A stretch of 61,809 nucleotides of DNA from Streptomyces antnestii (GTDB lineage: Bacteria; Actinomycetota; Actinomycetes; Streptomycetales; Streptomycetaceae). The position numbers and the translations under genes were made by a program. A model generated the notes under the pieces. The model was not told the DNA's origin. It saw nothing but the letters and a program-made list of their open reading frames with translations, and made no database searches. How positions within the stretch are numbered: position 1 is the first letter of the stretch; every line of letters begins with the position of its first letter. Positions 9,137 through 17,396 of this stretch are shown here, piece after piece. The stretch spans positions 1-61,809 of the forward strand of contig NZ_RZYA01000034.1 of the NCBI RefSeq assembly GCF_004005495.1. Reading direction: 5' to 3'.

Positions 9137-10567
9137 TCACTCGGCGGTGTCCCGCACGCGGACCGTCAGGTCGAGCAGTTCGGCCCCGCCCTCCCCCACG
9201 AACACCCCGAGCCGGTCGTGCGTGATGTCGTAGAGGCGCGTGCTGAGGCACACCTGGCGGTCCAGGGTGACGACGGCGATGTCCTCTTCGAGGATCACTT
9301 CCAGGGTGTGGGTGCGGCCCGAGAGGTCGGCAGGCCGCTCCAGTTCGATGACGTACGGGACGTCGCCGGAGATCTGCCACTGGGCGTCACCCGTACGCCG
9401 CCGGGGCCAGCGGTCGAGGACCATACGGCCCCGCCGGGGTTCGAGGCGGACCACGTATCCCTGGTCGCCGTCCGCGCCCGTGCGCAGAAGCAGACCGCAC
9501 TCACTGGTGCCGGGTTCGACGGCGAACTCGGCCCGTATATAAGCCTGTTCGGGCAGCGGAACATCCGAGACCAGGCAGTCGAATCCGTCGGGGGCGGAGA
9601 GTGCGGCCGGGGCGAGGCCGGTGGCCACCTCCCGTCCGAACGCGGCGAAGACCTCCACGGGAGGTGAGAACGCGAGCGTCCCGTCCGCGTTCTGGGTCGC
9701 CTCCAGCAGCGAGAGGGTGCCGGCCCACTGCCAGGCGCCGTCGTCGGTGTCACCTTCCCGGCTTGCTATCCAGCCGGCGAAGATCCGGCGGCCGCCCACC
9801 TCGGCGGACTTCGCCGCATAGAAGGCCCGACCGTCGACGGTGTCCCGCTCGGGGACGCGCCACGGGCCTTCCGGGCTGCGCGCCATCCGGTACCGCGTGG
9901 CGAACGACTCCGAGAACTCCGAGTAGACCAGGTACCACCACTCCCCCAGCGCGAACACCTCGGGGCATTCGTGGGTGATGCAGCGGCGCGGGTCCCAGAA
10001 CGGCTCCGCGTACTTCCAGGTCACCAGGTCGCCGGACTCGCAGCCGGCGATCAGACCGCGCCGCCGCTCGGGCCCCTCGCGGTGGCGTGCGGCGATCAGC
10101 ATGCGCCAGGTGCCGTGCTGCTCGTCGAAGTAGACGAACGGGTCGCGCCAGTCGGCACTTTCGTAGCCGTCCGGGGCGCCGAAGGTGTGCTCGGGGTGCC
10201 TGACCCACGAGGTGAGGTCGCCGGAGCTGGTGGCGTGCATGACGAGCTGGAGCGGTGCGCCGCCGTCTCCTACGATCCGCGGGTTCTGGCCGGTGTAGAA
10301 GAGGTGGTACGTGCCCTCCGCGTCCTGGACCACGCTTCCGGTGTAGGCGTTGAAGTCGCCCTCGTCGTCGGCTCCGTGGGCCAGGGCGACGCCCCGGTCC
10401 TCGATGTGCAGGAGGTCGCGGGTGACCGCCAGGGACCAGGACGTGCCGGGCTTGGGGTCCGCACGGTGCTCGTGCAGGTAGAAGAGGTTCAGCTCGCCGT
10501 CACGCTCGAACGGGATGACGTCTCCCACCCAGCCGTCGGACGGCCGAAAAAACACGCTGCCTTGCAC
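9137..10567 (-). CDS. intracellular GH32 beta-fructosidase
   Basis: A 476-residue clan-J glycoside hydrolase without a signal peptide, so it should work in the cytoplasm on imported fructans. Blade motifs: WVGDVIPF with probable nucleophile Asp16, NAYTGSV, WRDPF at 140-144, and HECPEV with acid/base Glu200; a beta-sandwich domain follows from about residue 320. I place the start at the GTG at 10567 because GGAGGG stands just upstream and the two operators and the promoter lie beyond it. An ATG at 10639 would put the operator inside the coding region. It is the first gene of the operon. The family is sure, the exact bond specificity is not. Confidence 0.87.
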   Translation of the reverse strand: MQGSVFFRPSDGWVGDVIPFERDGELNLFYLHEHRADPKPGTSWSLAVTRDLLHIEDRGVALAHGADDEGDFNAYTGSVVQDAEGTYHLFYTGQNPRIVGDGGAPLQLVMHATSSGDLTSWVRHPEHTFGAPDGYESADWRDPFVYFDEQHGTWRMLIAARHREGPERRRGLIAGCESGDLVTWKYAEPFWDPRRCITHECPEVFALGEWWYLVYSEFSESFATRYRMARSPEGPWRVPERDTVDGRAFYAAKSAEVGGRRIFAGWIASREGDTDDGAWQWAGTLSLLEATQNADGTLAFSPPVEVFAAFGREVATGLAPAALSAPDGFDCLVSDVPLPEQAYIRAEFAVEPGTSECGLLLRTGADGDQGYVVRLEPRRGRMVLDRWPRRRTGDAQWQISGDVPYVIELERPADLSGRTHTLEVILEEDIAVVTLDRQVCLSTRLYDITHDRLGVFVGEGGAELLDLTVRVRDTAE

Positions 10568-10580
10568 ATCACCCTCCAGA

Positions 10581-10592
10581 TCAAACGTTTGA
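10581..10592. promoter_or_regulatory. LacI-type operator, proximal
   Basis: TCAAACGTTTGA is a perfect 12-base palindrome with the central CG typical of LacI-family sites. It lies where transcription from the promoter at 10598-10627 should begin, just before the ribosome binding site of the first operon gene. Confidence 0.75.
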
Positions 10593-10597
10593 GCAGG

Positions 10598-10627
10598 AGA
10601 GTAGGAGCGCGGCTTCAAAGTGGTCAA
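10598..10627 (-). promoter_or_regulatory. promoter of the fructan operon
   Basis: Reading the minus strand, TTGACC (10627-10622) and TACTCT (10603-10598) are separated by 18 bases, a good vegetative-type promoter. One operator overlaps the -35 box and the other covers the predicted start point. Confidence 0.65.
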
Positions 10628-10635
10628 GCGTTTGA
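10624..10635. promoter_or_regulatory. LacI-type operator, distal
   Basis: TCAAGCGTTTGA differs from the proximal operator at one position. The two centres are 43 bases apart, close to four helical turns, so two repressor dimers or one tetramer could bind the same DNA face. Confidence 0.7.
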
Positions 10636-10710
10636 GCAAGAGAATTTAACGCTGCTGGAACCAGCCATTCACGGCCGGGAGTTAGTAACGCGCGGACGGT
10701 GTCAACTGAG

Positions 10711-10806
10711 GCGGAAGAGGCGCGTGCGCGTTGAGCGAAGGAGGCGCGTGTCCGCTGCGCGGAAGAGGCGCGTGCCCACCGGGCGAGAGGCGTGTTCCAG
10801 CAAGTG
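10711..10806. repeat. four imperfect tandem repeats of 24 bases
   Basis: GCGGAAGAGGCGCGTG or close variants begin at 10711, 10735, 10759 and about 10783. The regular 24-base period would encode an eight-residue repeat in any frame, but no convincing gene carries it. This stretch lies about 70 bases beyond the operon control region. Confidence 0.7.
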
Positions 10807-10821
10807 GGACGGCACTTGGCC

Positions 10822-10849
10822 GGGGGCGGGGGCGGGGGCGGGGGCGGGG
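10822..10849 (+). repeat. G-run tract with quadruplex potential
   Basis: Four runs of five G and a last run of four G, each separated by a single C. This satisfies the usual G-quadruplex pattern on the plus strand. On the minus strand it would encode a short Pro-Ala repeat. No gene is assigned here. Confidence 0.6.
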
Positions 10850-11070
10850 ACTGCTGTGGAAATGGTCCCCATGAACCACAAACCCTTGGTGCAATGCCTG
10901 GTCATCGGCCTGTGCCGACGACCGGCTTCGTGTTGTTGCTGATCCCGCGATTCTGACGCGCCGCCTCGCCGCCTCGCCGCATCTGCGCATCGCCGCCGAG
11001 TGATGTCACCGGGCGGGCCTTCGCGTCCTCTTGCGCCCCACATCGCACGCCTTGCGCCCCACCTCTCCGT

Positions 11071-11404
11071 GAGCTGATCGTCCGGATCGGCACCGAGAAC
11101 CCCCGATGGGGCGCCCGCCGCGTGCACGGGGAGCTACGGCGCCTCGGACACAAGGTCAGCCCAGCCACCGTCCGCCGCACCCTGCGCGCTGCCGGGCTCG
11201 GCCCCGCGCCACGACGGCACACGGCGCAACGGGAATGGGCAGCCTTCCTCAAGACACAGGCCAGCGGTCTCACATCGACCGCACCAAGGGAGAAGCCAGC
11301 TCGCGCCCCACGACGACCCGAACATCGTCCCCCTACCCGCAGCCCGGATCACGCACTCGCCAGCCGTCGCTGGGCTCATCAGCGAATACCGTCAAGCAGG
11401 CTGA
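11071..11404 (+). pseudogene. integrase-core transposase remnant with internal deletion
   Basis: The 5' part reads ELIVRIGTENPRWGARRVHG and continues to HTAQREWAAFLKTQASG. The 3' part, in another frame from about 11299, reads APHDDPNIVPLPAAR and ends GLISEYRQAG. The whole catalytic core between them is missing. It is homologous to the transposase of the element at 51139-52350. The shared end sequence CTGTGAAGCGATTTTGA follows at about 11430, marking the old element end. Confidence 0.8.
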
Positions 11405-11511
11405 CCACCCGGCAAACCCCCGGGCACAGCCTGTGAAGCGATTTTGAAGCACCACGAGCTGAGAGTGACCGGACGTCCCCCGTGATTCGACTCGGAAGTC
11501 GCATCCTGCGG

Positions 11512-11559
11512 ACCCAATTGCTCGGCGGCCTCATCAACCAGTACCACCAGGCAACCTGA
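11512..11559 (+). pseudogene. transposase C-terminal stump
   Basis: Fifteen codons read TQLLGGLINQYHQAT and stop. This is the C-terminal signature of the same transposase family as 51225-52293 (GLINEYRKAS). It shows that a second element of this family once ended here. Confidence 0.55.
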
Positions 11560-11629
11560 TCCTGCCCAGCCGAACACCCAGCTCAAGAGCCAAAACCCAG
11601 ATTTTCACGCGGGACAGGCCTCGGCGCTT

Positions 11630-13027
11630 TCATAGGCGCACGACGATCAGGGCAATGTCGTCTTGGGCGCCACCGGCCACACCGAGACTGGCCAGCAGGG
11701 CGTCGGCGAGGCGGTCGGAGCTCATGCGGACGTGACGGGCGAGAGCGTCGGTGAGGCGGTGCAGGCCGGCGTCGATGTCCTCGTCACGGCGTTCGATGAG
11801 CCCGTCCGTGTACAGGACGAGGACGTCACCGGGGGTGTATCGCAGGGTGGCCTGGGGTCGTGGGACGTGCTCGGGGCGGGCACCCAGTGGGGGATCGGTG
11901 GCTTGGTCCAGCAGCTCACTGGTGCCGTCGGGGTGTACCAGTACGGGTGGGTGGTGACCGGCGCTGCTGTAGGAGATCCGCTGATGGCGGGTGTCGATCA
12001 CGGCCTGGACGGCGGTAGTGGCCAGCGCGCCCTCGACCGATCGGGCATACAGGCCGAGGACCTCCAGTGACTTGGCCGGCTCATGGAGAGCCCGGACGGC
12101 GGCGCTCAGCGCGCTGCGGAGCATGCCCATAACGGCGGCGGCCTCCAGGCCGTGGCCGACGACGTCGCCGACCGCGACACCGAATGAGCCGTCGGGCAGA
12201 TCCACGACGTCGTACCAGTCGCCGCACACGTTCAGCGACCCGATCGCAGGCAGGTAGCGCACCGCGACATTCCGGTGCCCCTCCAGGTCGGGCGAGAGCA
12301 GCATGGCCTCCTGCAATGCGACGGCGACGTGGCGTTCCCGGGCGTGCGCCTGGCGCAGTTCCTCGTTCAACCTCTGCAGCTCCCGCGCCCGCGCGTACAG
12401 CTCGGCCTCCATCGCCACCCGCTTGCCCAGCGGTCCGCCCGTCGGGTGGGCTGGGCGGGAGCGGACAAACTCGGTCACGTCCTCCACGCGGTGGATGATC
12501 CACGCCACCTGCCCGTCCGGCCCAAGCACGGGGGTGTTGATCGGCGACCACCACCGGTCCTCAAATTCTCCAGGCCGGGACGGAACGGGGATGTCGTACT
12601 TCTGCAGCGCCATCGTGTCCGGCTGCTTCGACTCAAGGGCCCGGTGCAGCGAGGCGGCCAGGTTCTGTACCCCGTCCGCGGTCGCATCCGCCGGATTGTC
12701 CGGGAAGGCATCGAACAGGTACTGGCCGACCAGGTCCTGCCTGCTTCGTCCGGTGGCGTGCAGGTACGCGTCGTTGACGTCGACGATCACCAGGTCCGGG
12801 CCCAGCACCAGATACGGACTGGGCGTGGACATGAACAACGCCTTGTAGTCAATGCTCGGTCCCATGGGCTTCACACCAGTCCTTTCCGCCGCCCAATGGG
12901 TGCTCTGGTCGATTCGGGCGGGACTTCCTCCCGGGACAGATACACCTTCCCCTGGTCCCGAGTCGTGGGCGCCTTTGCCGTTGTCGTCGTGTTGGTGAGC
13001 AGGAGAGCCGCTCGCTGACGCCGTCAC
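11630..13027 (-). CDS. PAS-domain SpoIIE-type serine phosphatase
   Basis: A 465-residue cytoplasmic signalling protein. After a low-complexity N-terminus, a PAS domain spans about residues 60-180 (LVIVDVNDAYLHATGRSRQDL; HRVEDVTEF). A short helical linker (ELYARARELQRLNEELRQAH) follows. A PP2C/SpoIIE phosphatase domain runs from about 225 to the end, with metal-site motifs GDWYDV, VGDVVGHGLEAA and LYTDGLIERR. Such proteins dephosphorylate anti-sigma antagonists in response to a PAS-sensed cue. The GTG at 13027 overlaps the upstream gene stop as GTGA, suggesting coupling. An internal ATG at 12865 would remove the poorly conserved first 54 residues and is a real alternative. Confidence 0.87.
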   Translation of the reverse strand: MTASASGSPAHQHDDNGKGAHDSGPGEGVSVPGGSPARIDQSTHWAAERTGVKPMGPSIDYKALFMSTPSPYLVLGPDLVIVDVNDAYLHATGRSRQDLVGQYLFDAFPDNPADATADGVQNLAASLHRALESKQPDTMALQKYDIPVPSRPGEFEDRWWSPINTPVLGPDGQVAWIIHRVEDVTEFVRSRPAHPTGGPLGKRVAMEAELYARARELQRLNEELRQAHARERHVAVALQEAMLLSPDLEGHRNVAVRYLPAIGSLNVCGDWYDVVDLPDGSFGVAVGDVVGHGLEAAAVMGMLRSALSAAVRALHEPAKSLEVLGLYARSVEGALATTAVQAVIDTRHQRISYSSAGHHPPVLVHPDGTSELLDQATDPPLGARPEHVPRPQATLRYTPGDVLVLYTDGLIERRDEDIDAGLHRLTDALARHVRMSSDRLADALLASLGVAGGAQDDIALIVVRL

Positions 13028-13719
13028 TCGAAGCTGAGGACTTCGGCCACAGGCTTGCGAGGCGTTGCCGCCCCCTGGGGGCCGTAGCCGAGACGGAACA
13101 CCATGTGGACGGAGCCGATGGCGGAACTCGGATCGCGCACGGACGACCGGAGCTCGGGCCCTTCGAGGGGCTGCGACATCAGCGAGGTCGCGAGACCGTC
13201 GAGGGTGGCCTGAAGGAGCACCCGCTGCATCGCCTGCCCGGCCCGCAGCCAGTCCGCCGGAGTGTCCTTCACCGTGCCCAGCAGCGCGATCTGCGGGTGC
13301 TTCTCGAAGTCGGCGACGGCGCGGTCAGGTACCCGGCGCGAGGAGTCGAAGTCCCATACTGGGGAGCTCACGCCGTACTGCCGTGGGCCGAGGGCGTCCG
13401 CCGGGATGCCCTCGTCGGCGGGCCCCTCACCGGTCTTGCCCGTGCGTGTCCGGGTGGCGATCTCCGCGCGCACCGCCTCGTTGGCGGCTTCGAGGTACTC
13501 GGCGTCGTGCACGAGTTCCATCACGGCATCGGCGTGCAATGCGCGGTGGTCGGGATCGCCGTACGGCAGCGTGCGGTCGGGATCGCCGAACAGCGCGACG
13601 CAACGGCTGCCGGTGCGGTGGACGAACCTCCAAGGTTGTGCGTTGTGCATGGAGGGCGCCGTCACAGCGTCCTCGACCGGCGACGTCACGACCGCCGCAT
13701 CAAGTTCTGTGGTGGACAC
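13024..13719 (-). CDS. Acg-type nitroreductase, internally shortened
   Basis: The N-terminus (APSMHNAQPWRF) and C-terminus (PADWLRAGQAMQRVLLQATL, then SQPLEGPELR) match the Acg/DosR-type nitroreductases, which bind flavin and are usually about 320-330 residues long. Here the protein has 231 residues. The middle, expected after GDPDHRAL and containing part of the repeated nitroreductase fold, is missing without a frame break. The GTG at 13719 has a weak AGGA upstream. Its stop overlaps the start of the PAS-SpoIIE phosphatase gene. It is probably an in-frame deletion derivative that may no longer bind flavin. Confidence 0.75.
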   Translation of the reverse strand: MSTTELDAAVVTSPVEDAVTAPSMHNAQPWRFVHRTGSRCVALFGDPDRTLPYGDPDHRALHADAVMELVHDAEYLEAANEAVRAEIATRTRTGKTGEGPADEGIPADALGPRQYGVSSPVWDFDSSRRVPDRAVADFEKHPQIALLGTVKDTPADWLRAGQAMQRVLLQATLDGLATSLMSQPLEGPELRSSVRDPSSAIGSVHMVFRLGYGPQGAATPRKPVAEVLSFE

Positions 13720-14099
13720 GGCTCATCCTGTCTGTGAGGGGCCACCACCGGCGCGGGCCAGTACGGCAGCGATCGTGGCCGGGCGGAAACAGAGGGGCGC
13801 CGCGAGAACTGTGTCGCCGCCAAGGGCCGACTGTGCCCGAGTCGAAGGCACGGGACCCACGTCGTCGAGGAAGACGAAAGCCCTCTTCGCATTGTCTCAG
13901 TGCCGACCCAGTAGCACCGTTCGAGGCGACCAGGATGAGGATTGCCTCCTGCCCGTGTGGGCCCGGCGCGCCACCCCCTGCTCGGGTGGTCGTCCAACCA
14001 GTGCACCAGGTGAGCGACGCGAAGGCGGGATGCAGCGTAGGCGCGGGTTCCTGCCTCGGAAGTGCAGCAGCAGCGCACGGGCAAGAAAATCCTACTGGT
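13720..14099. other. intergenic, nothing recognised
   Basis: This lies upstream of the nitroreductase gene (minus) and the small genes at 14118 (plus), so it should hold divergent promoters. No clear boxes, repeats or protein-like frames were seen. Confidence 0.4.
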
Positions 14100-14117
14100 G
14101 TGACGCGGTTTCGCGCC

Positions 14118-14366
14118 ATGCACCGCCAGGCAGCAGAACACCCAGGCCCCACGGTGTCCGAAGAAGCTCTCGCCGTCGTGCAGTCCCGTCCCGGCTGGGA
14201 GGAACTGCGCGAGCGGATCTGGAAGCTGGACAAGCGGGCCCTCCAGAGCGAACGACTCCGACTGGCCAAGGCCCTGCACTCCAACGTGTCTCTCCCCGAG
14301 GAGGACTACCGCCTGGCCGCACTGCTGCTGCCGGGAGCGCCCGACCAGCGACGACGACGCTGGTGA
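14118..14366 (+). CDS. small hypothetical protein, 82 aa
   Basis: A helical, charged soluble protein with the core RPGWEELRERIWKLDKRALQ and the tail LPEEDYRLAALLLPGAPDQR. The ATG at 14118 or the GTG at 14100 could be used. Its TGA overlaps the GTG of the next frame (GTGA, 14363-14366), which supports both as genes. No family is recognised. Confidence 0.45.
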   Translation: MHRQAAEHPGPTVSEEALAVVQSRPGWEELRERIWKLDKRALQSERLRLAKALHSNVSLPEEDYRLAALLLPGAPDQRRRRW

Positions 14367-14599
14367 GCGTCACTCCCTCGCCCTCGATACGGCTACAACA
14401 GGCCGCGACAGCACAGGTACAGGCTGCTCTTCAGCTGACCTCCATCGGCACCGGCGGCTTCAGCCTCTCCGACAACCGGGCCAACGCTCACGGCCACTTC
14501 GGAGCCGACATCGAGTCCATCGTCGTCCACACCCTGCGCACCCTGGTGTCCGGCAGCGAGGTCAAACCGGATGCCGCGGAGCGGTACGGCCTGGGCTGA
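14363..14599 (+). CDS. small hypothetical protein, 78 aa
   Basis: It starts with a GTG that overlaps the previous stop by four bases, so translation may be coupled. The product contains ALQLTSIGTGGFSLSDNRAN and HFGADIESIVVHTLRTLVSG, coherent amphipathic segments. No family is recognised. The overlap and composition are the only support. Confidence 0.4.
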   Translation: MSVTPSPSIRLQQAATAQVQAALQLTSIGTGGFSLSDNRANAHGHFGADIESIVVHTLRTLVSGSEVKPDAAERYGLG

Positions 14600-14905
14600 C
14601 GCCGCGGGGCGGTCGCGCCCACCCGTCTCACCGCAACGGGGTCGGCCCAGGGATGAGCGAGGGTGCTGAGGCCGCTCCAGGATCGTGACGGGCGGACGCG
14701 GGCGCCGATGCACTGGCCAAGGACCGAAGCCGGACGGGACATGAAGTGATCGACATCGGCCCCGCGCGTGGTGGCCGAGCGCGCTCTCCCGTACGGGCGG
14801 GCCCGGGCCCCGTGCGTCCGGGTGCGCCGACCGCCCTGAAGTAGTCATGTAGACATGCGAGGCGATCGGCGCGTACAGCCGGCGTCTCCCGGAGGGAGGA
14901 GCCGC

Positions 14906-15661
14906 ATGGACGGTGTGAGTGTCGAAGGGCAGCGGGTGCACAGCGGTGCGCCCGCAGGCCCAAAAGCCTCCGGCAGGACCTCGACCGGCCCCGGCGGGCA
15001 GGCGCAGACCCCGGTGCGCTGGTCCGCGATGGGCCTGCCCACCATGGCGTCGATGCCGGTCGGCTCCCTCGCCCGTGCCAGCAGCCGCAGCTTCACCGCT
15101 CGGTGCCAGTGGCCCCGCCTCCATCCCCTCAACGAACGCGCCGCCGAGGTGCGGCACCATCCGCTGATCATGGTCGAGTCCGCCCGCCGGCTCGCCCTGG
15201 CCGTGGAGCGTCTCCATCTGCTCGGCGGGGACACCCCGTTCGAGCCCGCCTCAATCAGTCTCGGGCTGCGCCCTTGCACGCAGCCGCAGGAACAGGGCGG
15301 TGCCACCGAGGTCGAAGCGGTGCTCGTCCTGAGCGACCTCGCGCCGCCCAGGACCGGCTCACGTCCTACCGGGCCATCGCCGAGTTCCGGCACCGGGGCA
15401 CAACCATCGCGTCGTGCACGATGCGCCTGGCTGGTCCCGCCCGCCGCCGGGGATGTCCTGGATGCCGGCCGGCAGGCGACGCTGCTGCGGTCGGGCCGGA
15501 CAGCGGACGCGGTGGTCGGGCTCTGCGTGGACCTGCGGGCGCCGGTGCCGTCGTGCGGGGCCGCGGTGGAGGTGGAGACCGAGGCTACGGGTTCCCGCTT
15601 CCTCGTCACGGCCGCCCACCGCACCGTCGCGACCGGCTCGGTGATGCTCGCGGGGCCCTGA
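14906..15661 (+). CDS. AfsA-like hotdog-fold protein, middle read out of frame
   Basis: AfsA-type proteins build gamma-butyrolactone signals from two hotdog repeats. The first half shows RHHPLIMVESARRLALAVER, the expected HPL-x-x-VE-x-x-R repeat signature. The last part (PAAGDVLDAGRQATLLRSG onward) also fits. Between about 15340 and 15430 the annotated frame is nonsense (prolines, serines, arginines), while the next frame reads AQDRLTSYRAIAEFRHRGTT and ASCTMRLA, as expected for the hotdog strands. Two compensating single-base changes therefore leave the frame open but scramble about 30 residues. GGAGGGAGGAG precedes the ATG at 14906. The length is 251 residues, shorter than classical AfsA (about 300). 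Confidence 0.65.
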   Translation: MDGVSVEGQRVHSGAPAGPKASGRTSTGPGGQAQTPVRWSAMGLPTMASMPVGSLARASSRSFTARCQWPRLHPLNERAAEVRHHPLIMVESARRLALAVERLHLLGGDTPFEPASISLGLRPCTQPQEQGGATEVEAVLVLSDLAPPRTGSRPTGPSPSSGTGAQPSRRARCAWLVPPAAGDVLDAGRQATLLRSGRTADAVVGLCVDLRAPVPSCGAAVEVETEATGSRFLVTAAHRTVATGSVMLAGP

Positions 15662-15731
15662 AGGGACGGCCCTCGGGGGACGGCCCTGTGAGGACAGGAA
15701 GCCTCATGACGACAAGGAAGAGGAGACGGCG

Positions 15732-17339
15732 ATGAGCGCGACCGCGAACGGCAAGGCGAACGACGTGCACCGCCACCAGGAGCCACTGCACTGCCTCGTC
15801 ACGGGAGCCTCCGGATACGTCGGCGGCCGACTCGTCCCCGAGCTGCTCCACGCGGGCCACCGCGTCCGATGCCTGGTCCGCACCCCCCGCAAGCTCCGAG
15901 ACCACCCGTGGGCCCCGCAGGTGGAGTCCGTACGAGGAGACGTCACGGACGCCGAGTCCGTCGCCGCTGCACTGCGCGGCATCGATGTCGCCTACTACCT
16001 GGTGCACGCCCTCGGCACCGGACCCGACTTCGAGGAGACCGACCGGCGCGCGGCCCGCATCTTCGCCGAACAGGCGCACGCGGCCGGAGTGAACCGGATC
16101 GTCTACCTCGGTGGCCTCACCCCCCACGGCGTCCCCGAACGGTCCCTCTCGCCCCATCTACGGTCCCGCGCGGAGGTCGGCCGGATCTTCCTCGACGCAC
16201 CCGTGCCCACCGCCGTGCTGCGGGCGGCCGTGGTGATCGGCTCGGGCTCGGCGTCCTTCGAGATGCTGCGCTACCTCACAGAACGCCTGCCGGTCATGGT
16301 CACCCCGAGCTGGGTGCACACCCGTACGCAGCCCATCGGCGTCCGCGACGTGCTGCGCTACCTCGTCGGCTCGGCCCACCTGCCCGCCGACGTCGACCGG
16401 GCCTTCGACATCGGCGGTCCCGACGTGCTCACGTACCGGGACATGATGTGCCGCTACGCCGCTGTCGCCGGACTGCCGCAGCGCGTCATCGTCCCTGTGC
16501 CCCTCCTCACGCCCCGGCTGTCCAGCCACTGGGTGGGTCTCGTCACCCCTGTCCCGGCCTCCATCGCCCGACCGCTCACCGAGTCGCTGCGGCACGAGGT
16601 CGTCTGCCGCGAGCACGACATCGCCCGCCACGTCCCCGACCTGCCCGGTCGGCCGCTGCCGTTCGACGACGCGCTGGCCCTCGCGGTCCGGCGGGTACGG
16701 GATGCCCAGGTCTCCACCCGCTGGTCCTCCGCCGCGGTGCCGGGTGCGCCGAGCGACCCACTGCCGACCGACCCGGACTGGGCCGGCGGCAGCCTGTACG
16801 AGGACGTGCGAGAGATCGCCGTCGGGGCGTCCCCCGAGGCCCTGTGGAAGGTGGTGGAGGGGATCGGCGGCGACAACGGCTGGTACTCCTTCCCGCTCGC
16901 CTGGGCGGTGCGCGGCTGGCTCGACCGGTTCGTCGGCGGGGTCGGACTGCGCCGGGGACGACGGGACGCGGATCGGCTGCGGATCGGGGACTCCCTGGAC
17001 TTCTGGCGGGTCGAGGAGATCGAACCGGTCCGACTGCTGCGGCTCCGCGCCGAGATGCGACTGCCGGGCCTGGCCTGGCTGGAGATGCGCGTCGAAGCCG
17101 ACGGGGAGGGGCGCACGCGCTACCGGCAACGCGCCCTGTTCCATCCGCGCGGACTCCTCGGCCACGCCTACTGGTGGTCGGTCTCGCCCTTCCACGCCGT
17201 CGTCTTCGGGGGCATGGCACGCAACATCGCCCATGCCGCAGCGGGCGGCCCGAGCGCCGGCGCGTCGCGGGGGCGGCGGCGATGGTCGCCGTCCGAGTGC
17301 ATCCGCCGCGCGGGCGCGCTACGAAGAATGAGGCAGTGA
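15732..17339 (+). CDS. SDR/NmrA-type oxidoreductase fused to DUF2867
   Basis: A 535-residue cytoplasmic protein. The Rossmann domain begins with CLVTGASGYVGGRLVPELL (residues 21-39), the NAD(P)-binding glycine motif. Residues about 45-310 follow the atypical SDR pattern (VYLGGLTPHG; AAVVIGSGSASFEMLRYLTE). From about 355 the DUF2867 domain reads SLYEDVREIAVGASPEALWK and later GWYSFPLAWAVRGWLDRFVG. This two-domain layout is common in Streptomyces, often next to photolyase genes as here (17397). The substrate is unknown. GAGGAGA stands seven bases before the ATG. Confidence 0.87.
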   Translation: MSATANGKANDVHRHQEPLHCLVTGASGYVGGRLVPELLHAGHRVRCLVRTPRKLRDHPWAPQVESVRGDVTDAESVAAALRGIDVAYYLVHALGTGPDFEETDRRAARIFAEQAHAAGVNRIVYLGGLTPHGVPERSLSPHLRSRAEVGRIFLDAPVPTAVLRAAVVIGSGSASFEMLRYLTERLPVMVTPSWVHTRTQPIGVRDVLRYLVGSAHLPADVDRAFDIGGPDVLTYRDMMCRYAAVAGLPQRVIVPVPLLTPRLSSHWVGLVTPVPASIARPLTESLRHEVVCREHDIARHVPDLPGRPLPFDDALALAVRRVRDAQVSTRWSSAAVPGAPSDPLPTDPDWAGGSLYEDVREIAVGASPEALWKVVEGIGGDNGWYSFPLAWAVRGWLDRFVGGVGLRRGRRDADRLRIGDSLDFWRVEEIEPVRLLRLRAEMRLPGLAWLEMRVEADGEGRTRYRQRALFHPRGLLGHAYWWSVSPFHAVVFGGMARNIAHAAAGGPSAGASRGRRRWSPSECIRRAGALRRMRQ

Positions 17340-17396
17340 CACACGTCCAGCAGTGACCACCTCCGACAGGTGGCCACCACCCCAAGGAGTGGCGAA

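Noticed and set aside
10639..10639. ATG at 10639 as start of the intracellular GH32 enzyme
   Set aside because: It would place both operators and the promoter inside or beyond the coding region. The GTG at 10567 has a good ribosome binding site and begins at the conserved part.
10711..10806. A CRISPR-like array at the 24-base repeats
   Set aside because: The repeats are directly tandem and imperfect with no unique spacers, and no cas genes are present.
13740..14098. A gene upstream of the nitroreductase
   Set aside because: Frames on both strands are open but lack motifs and sensible composition.
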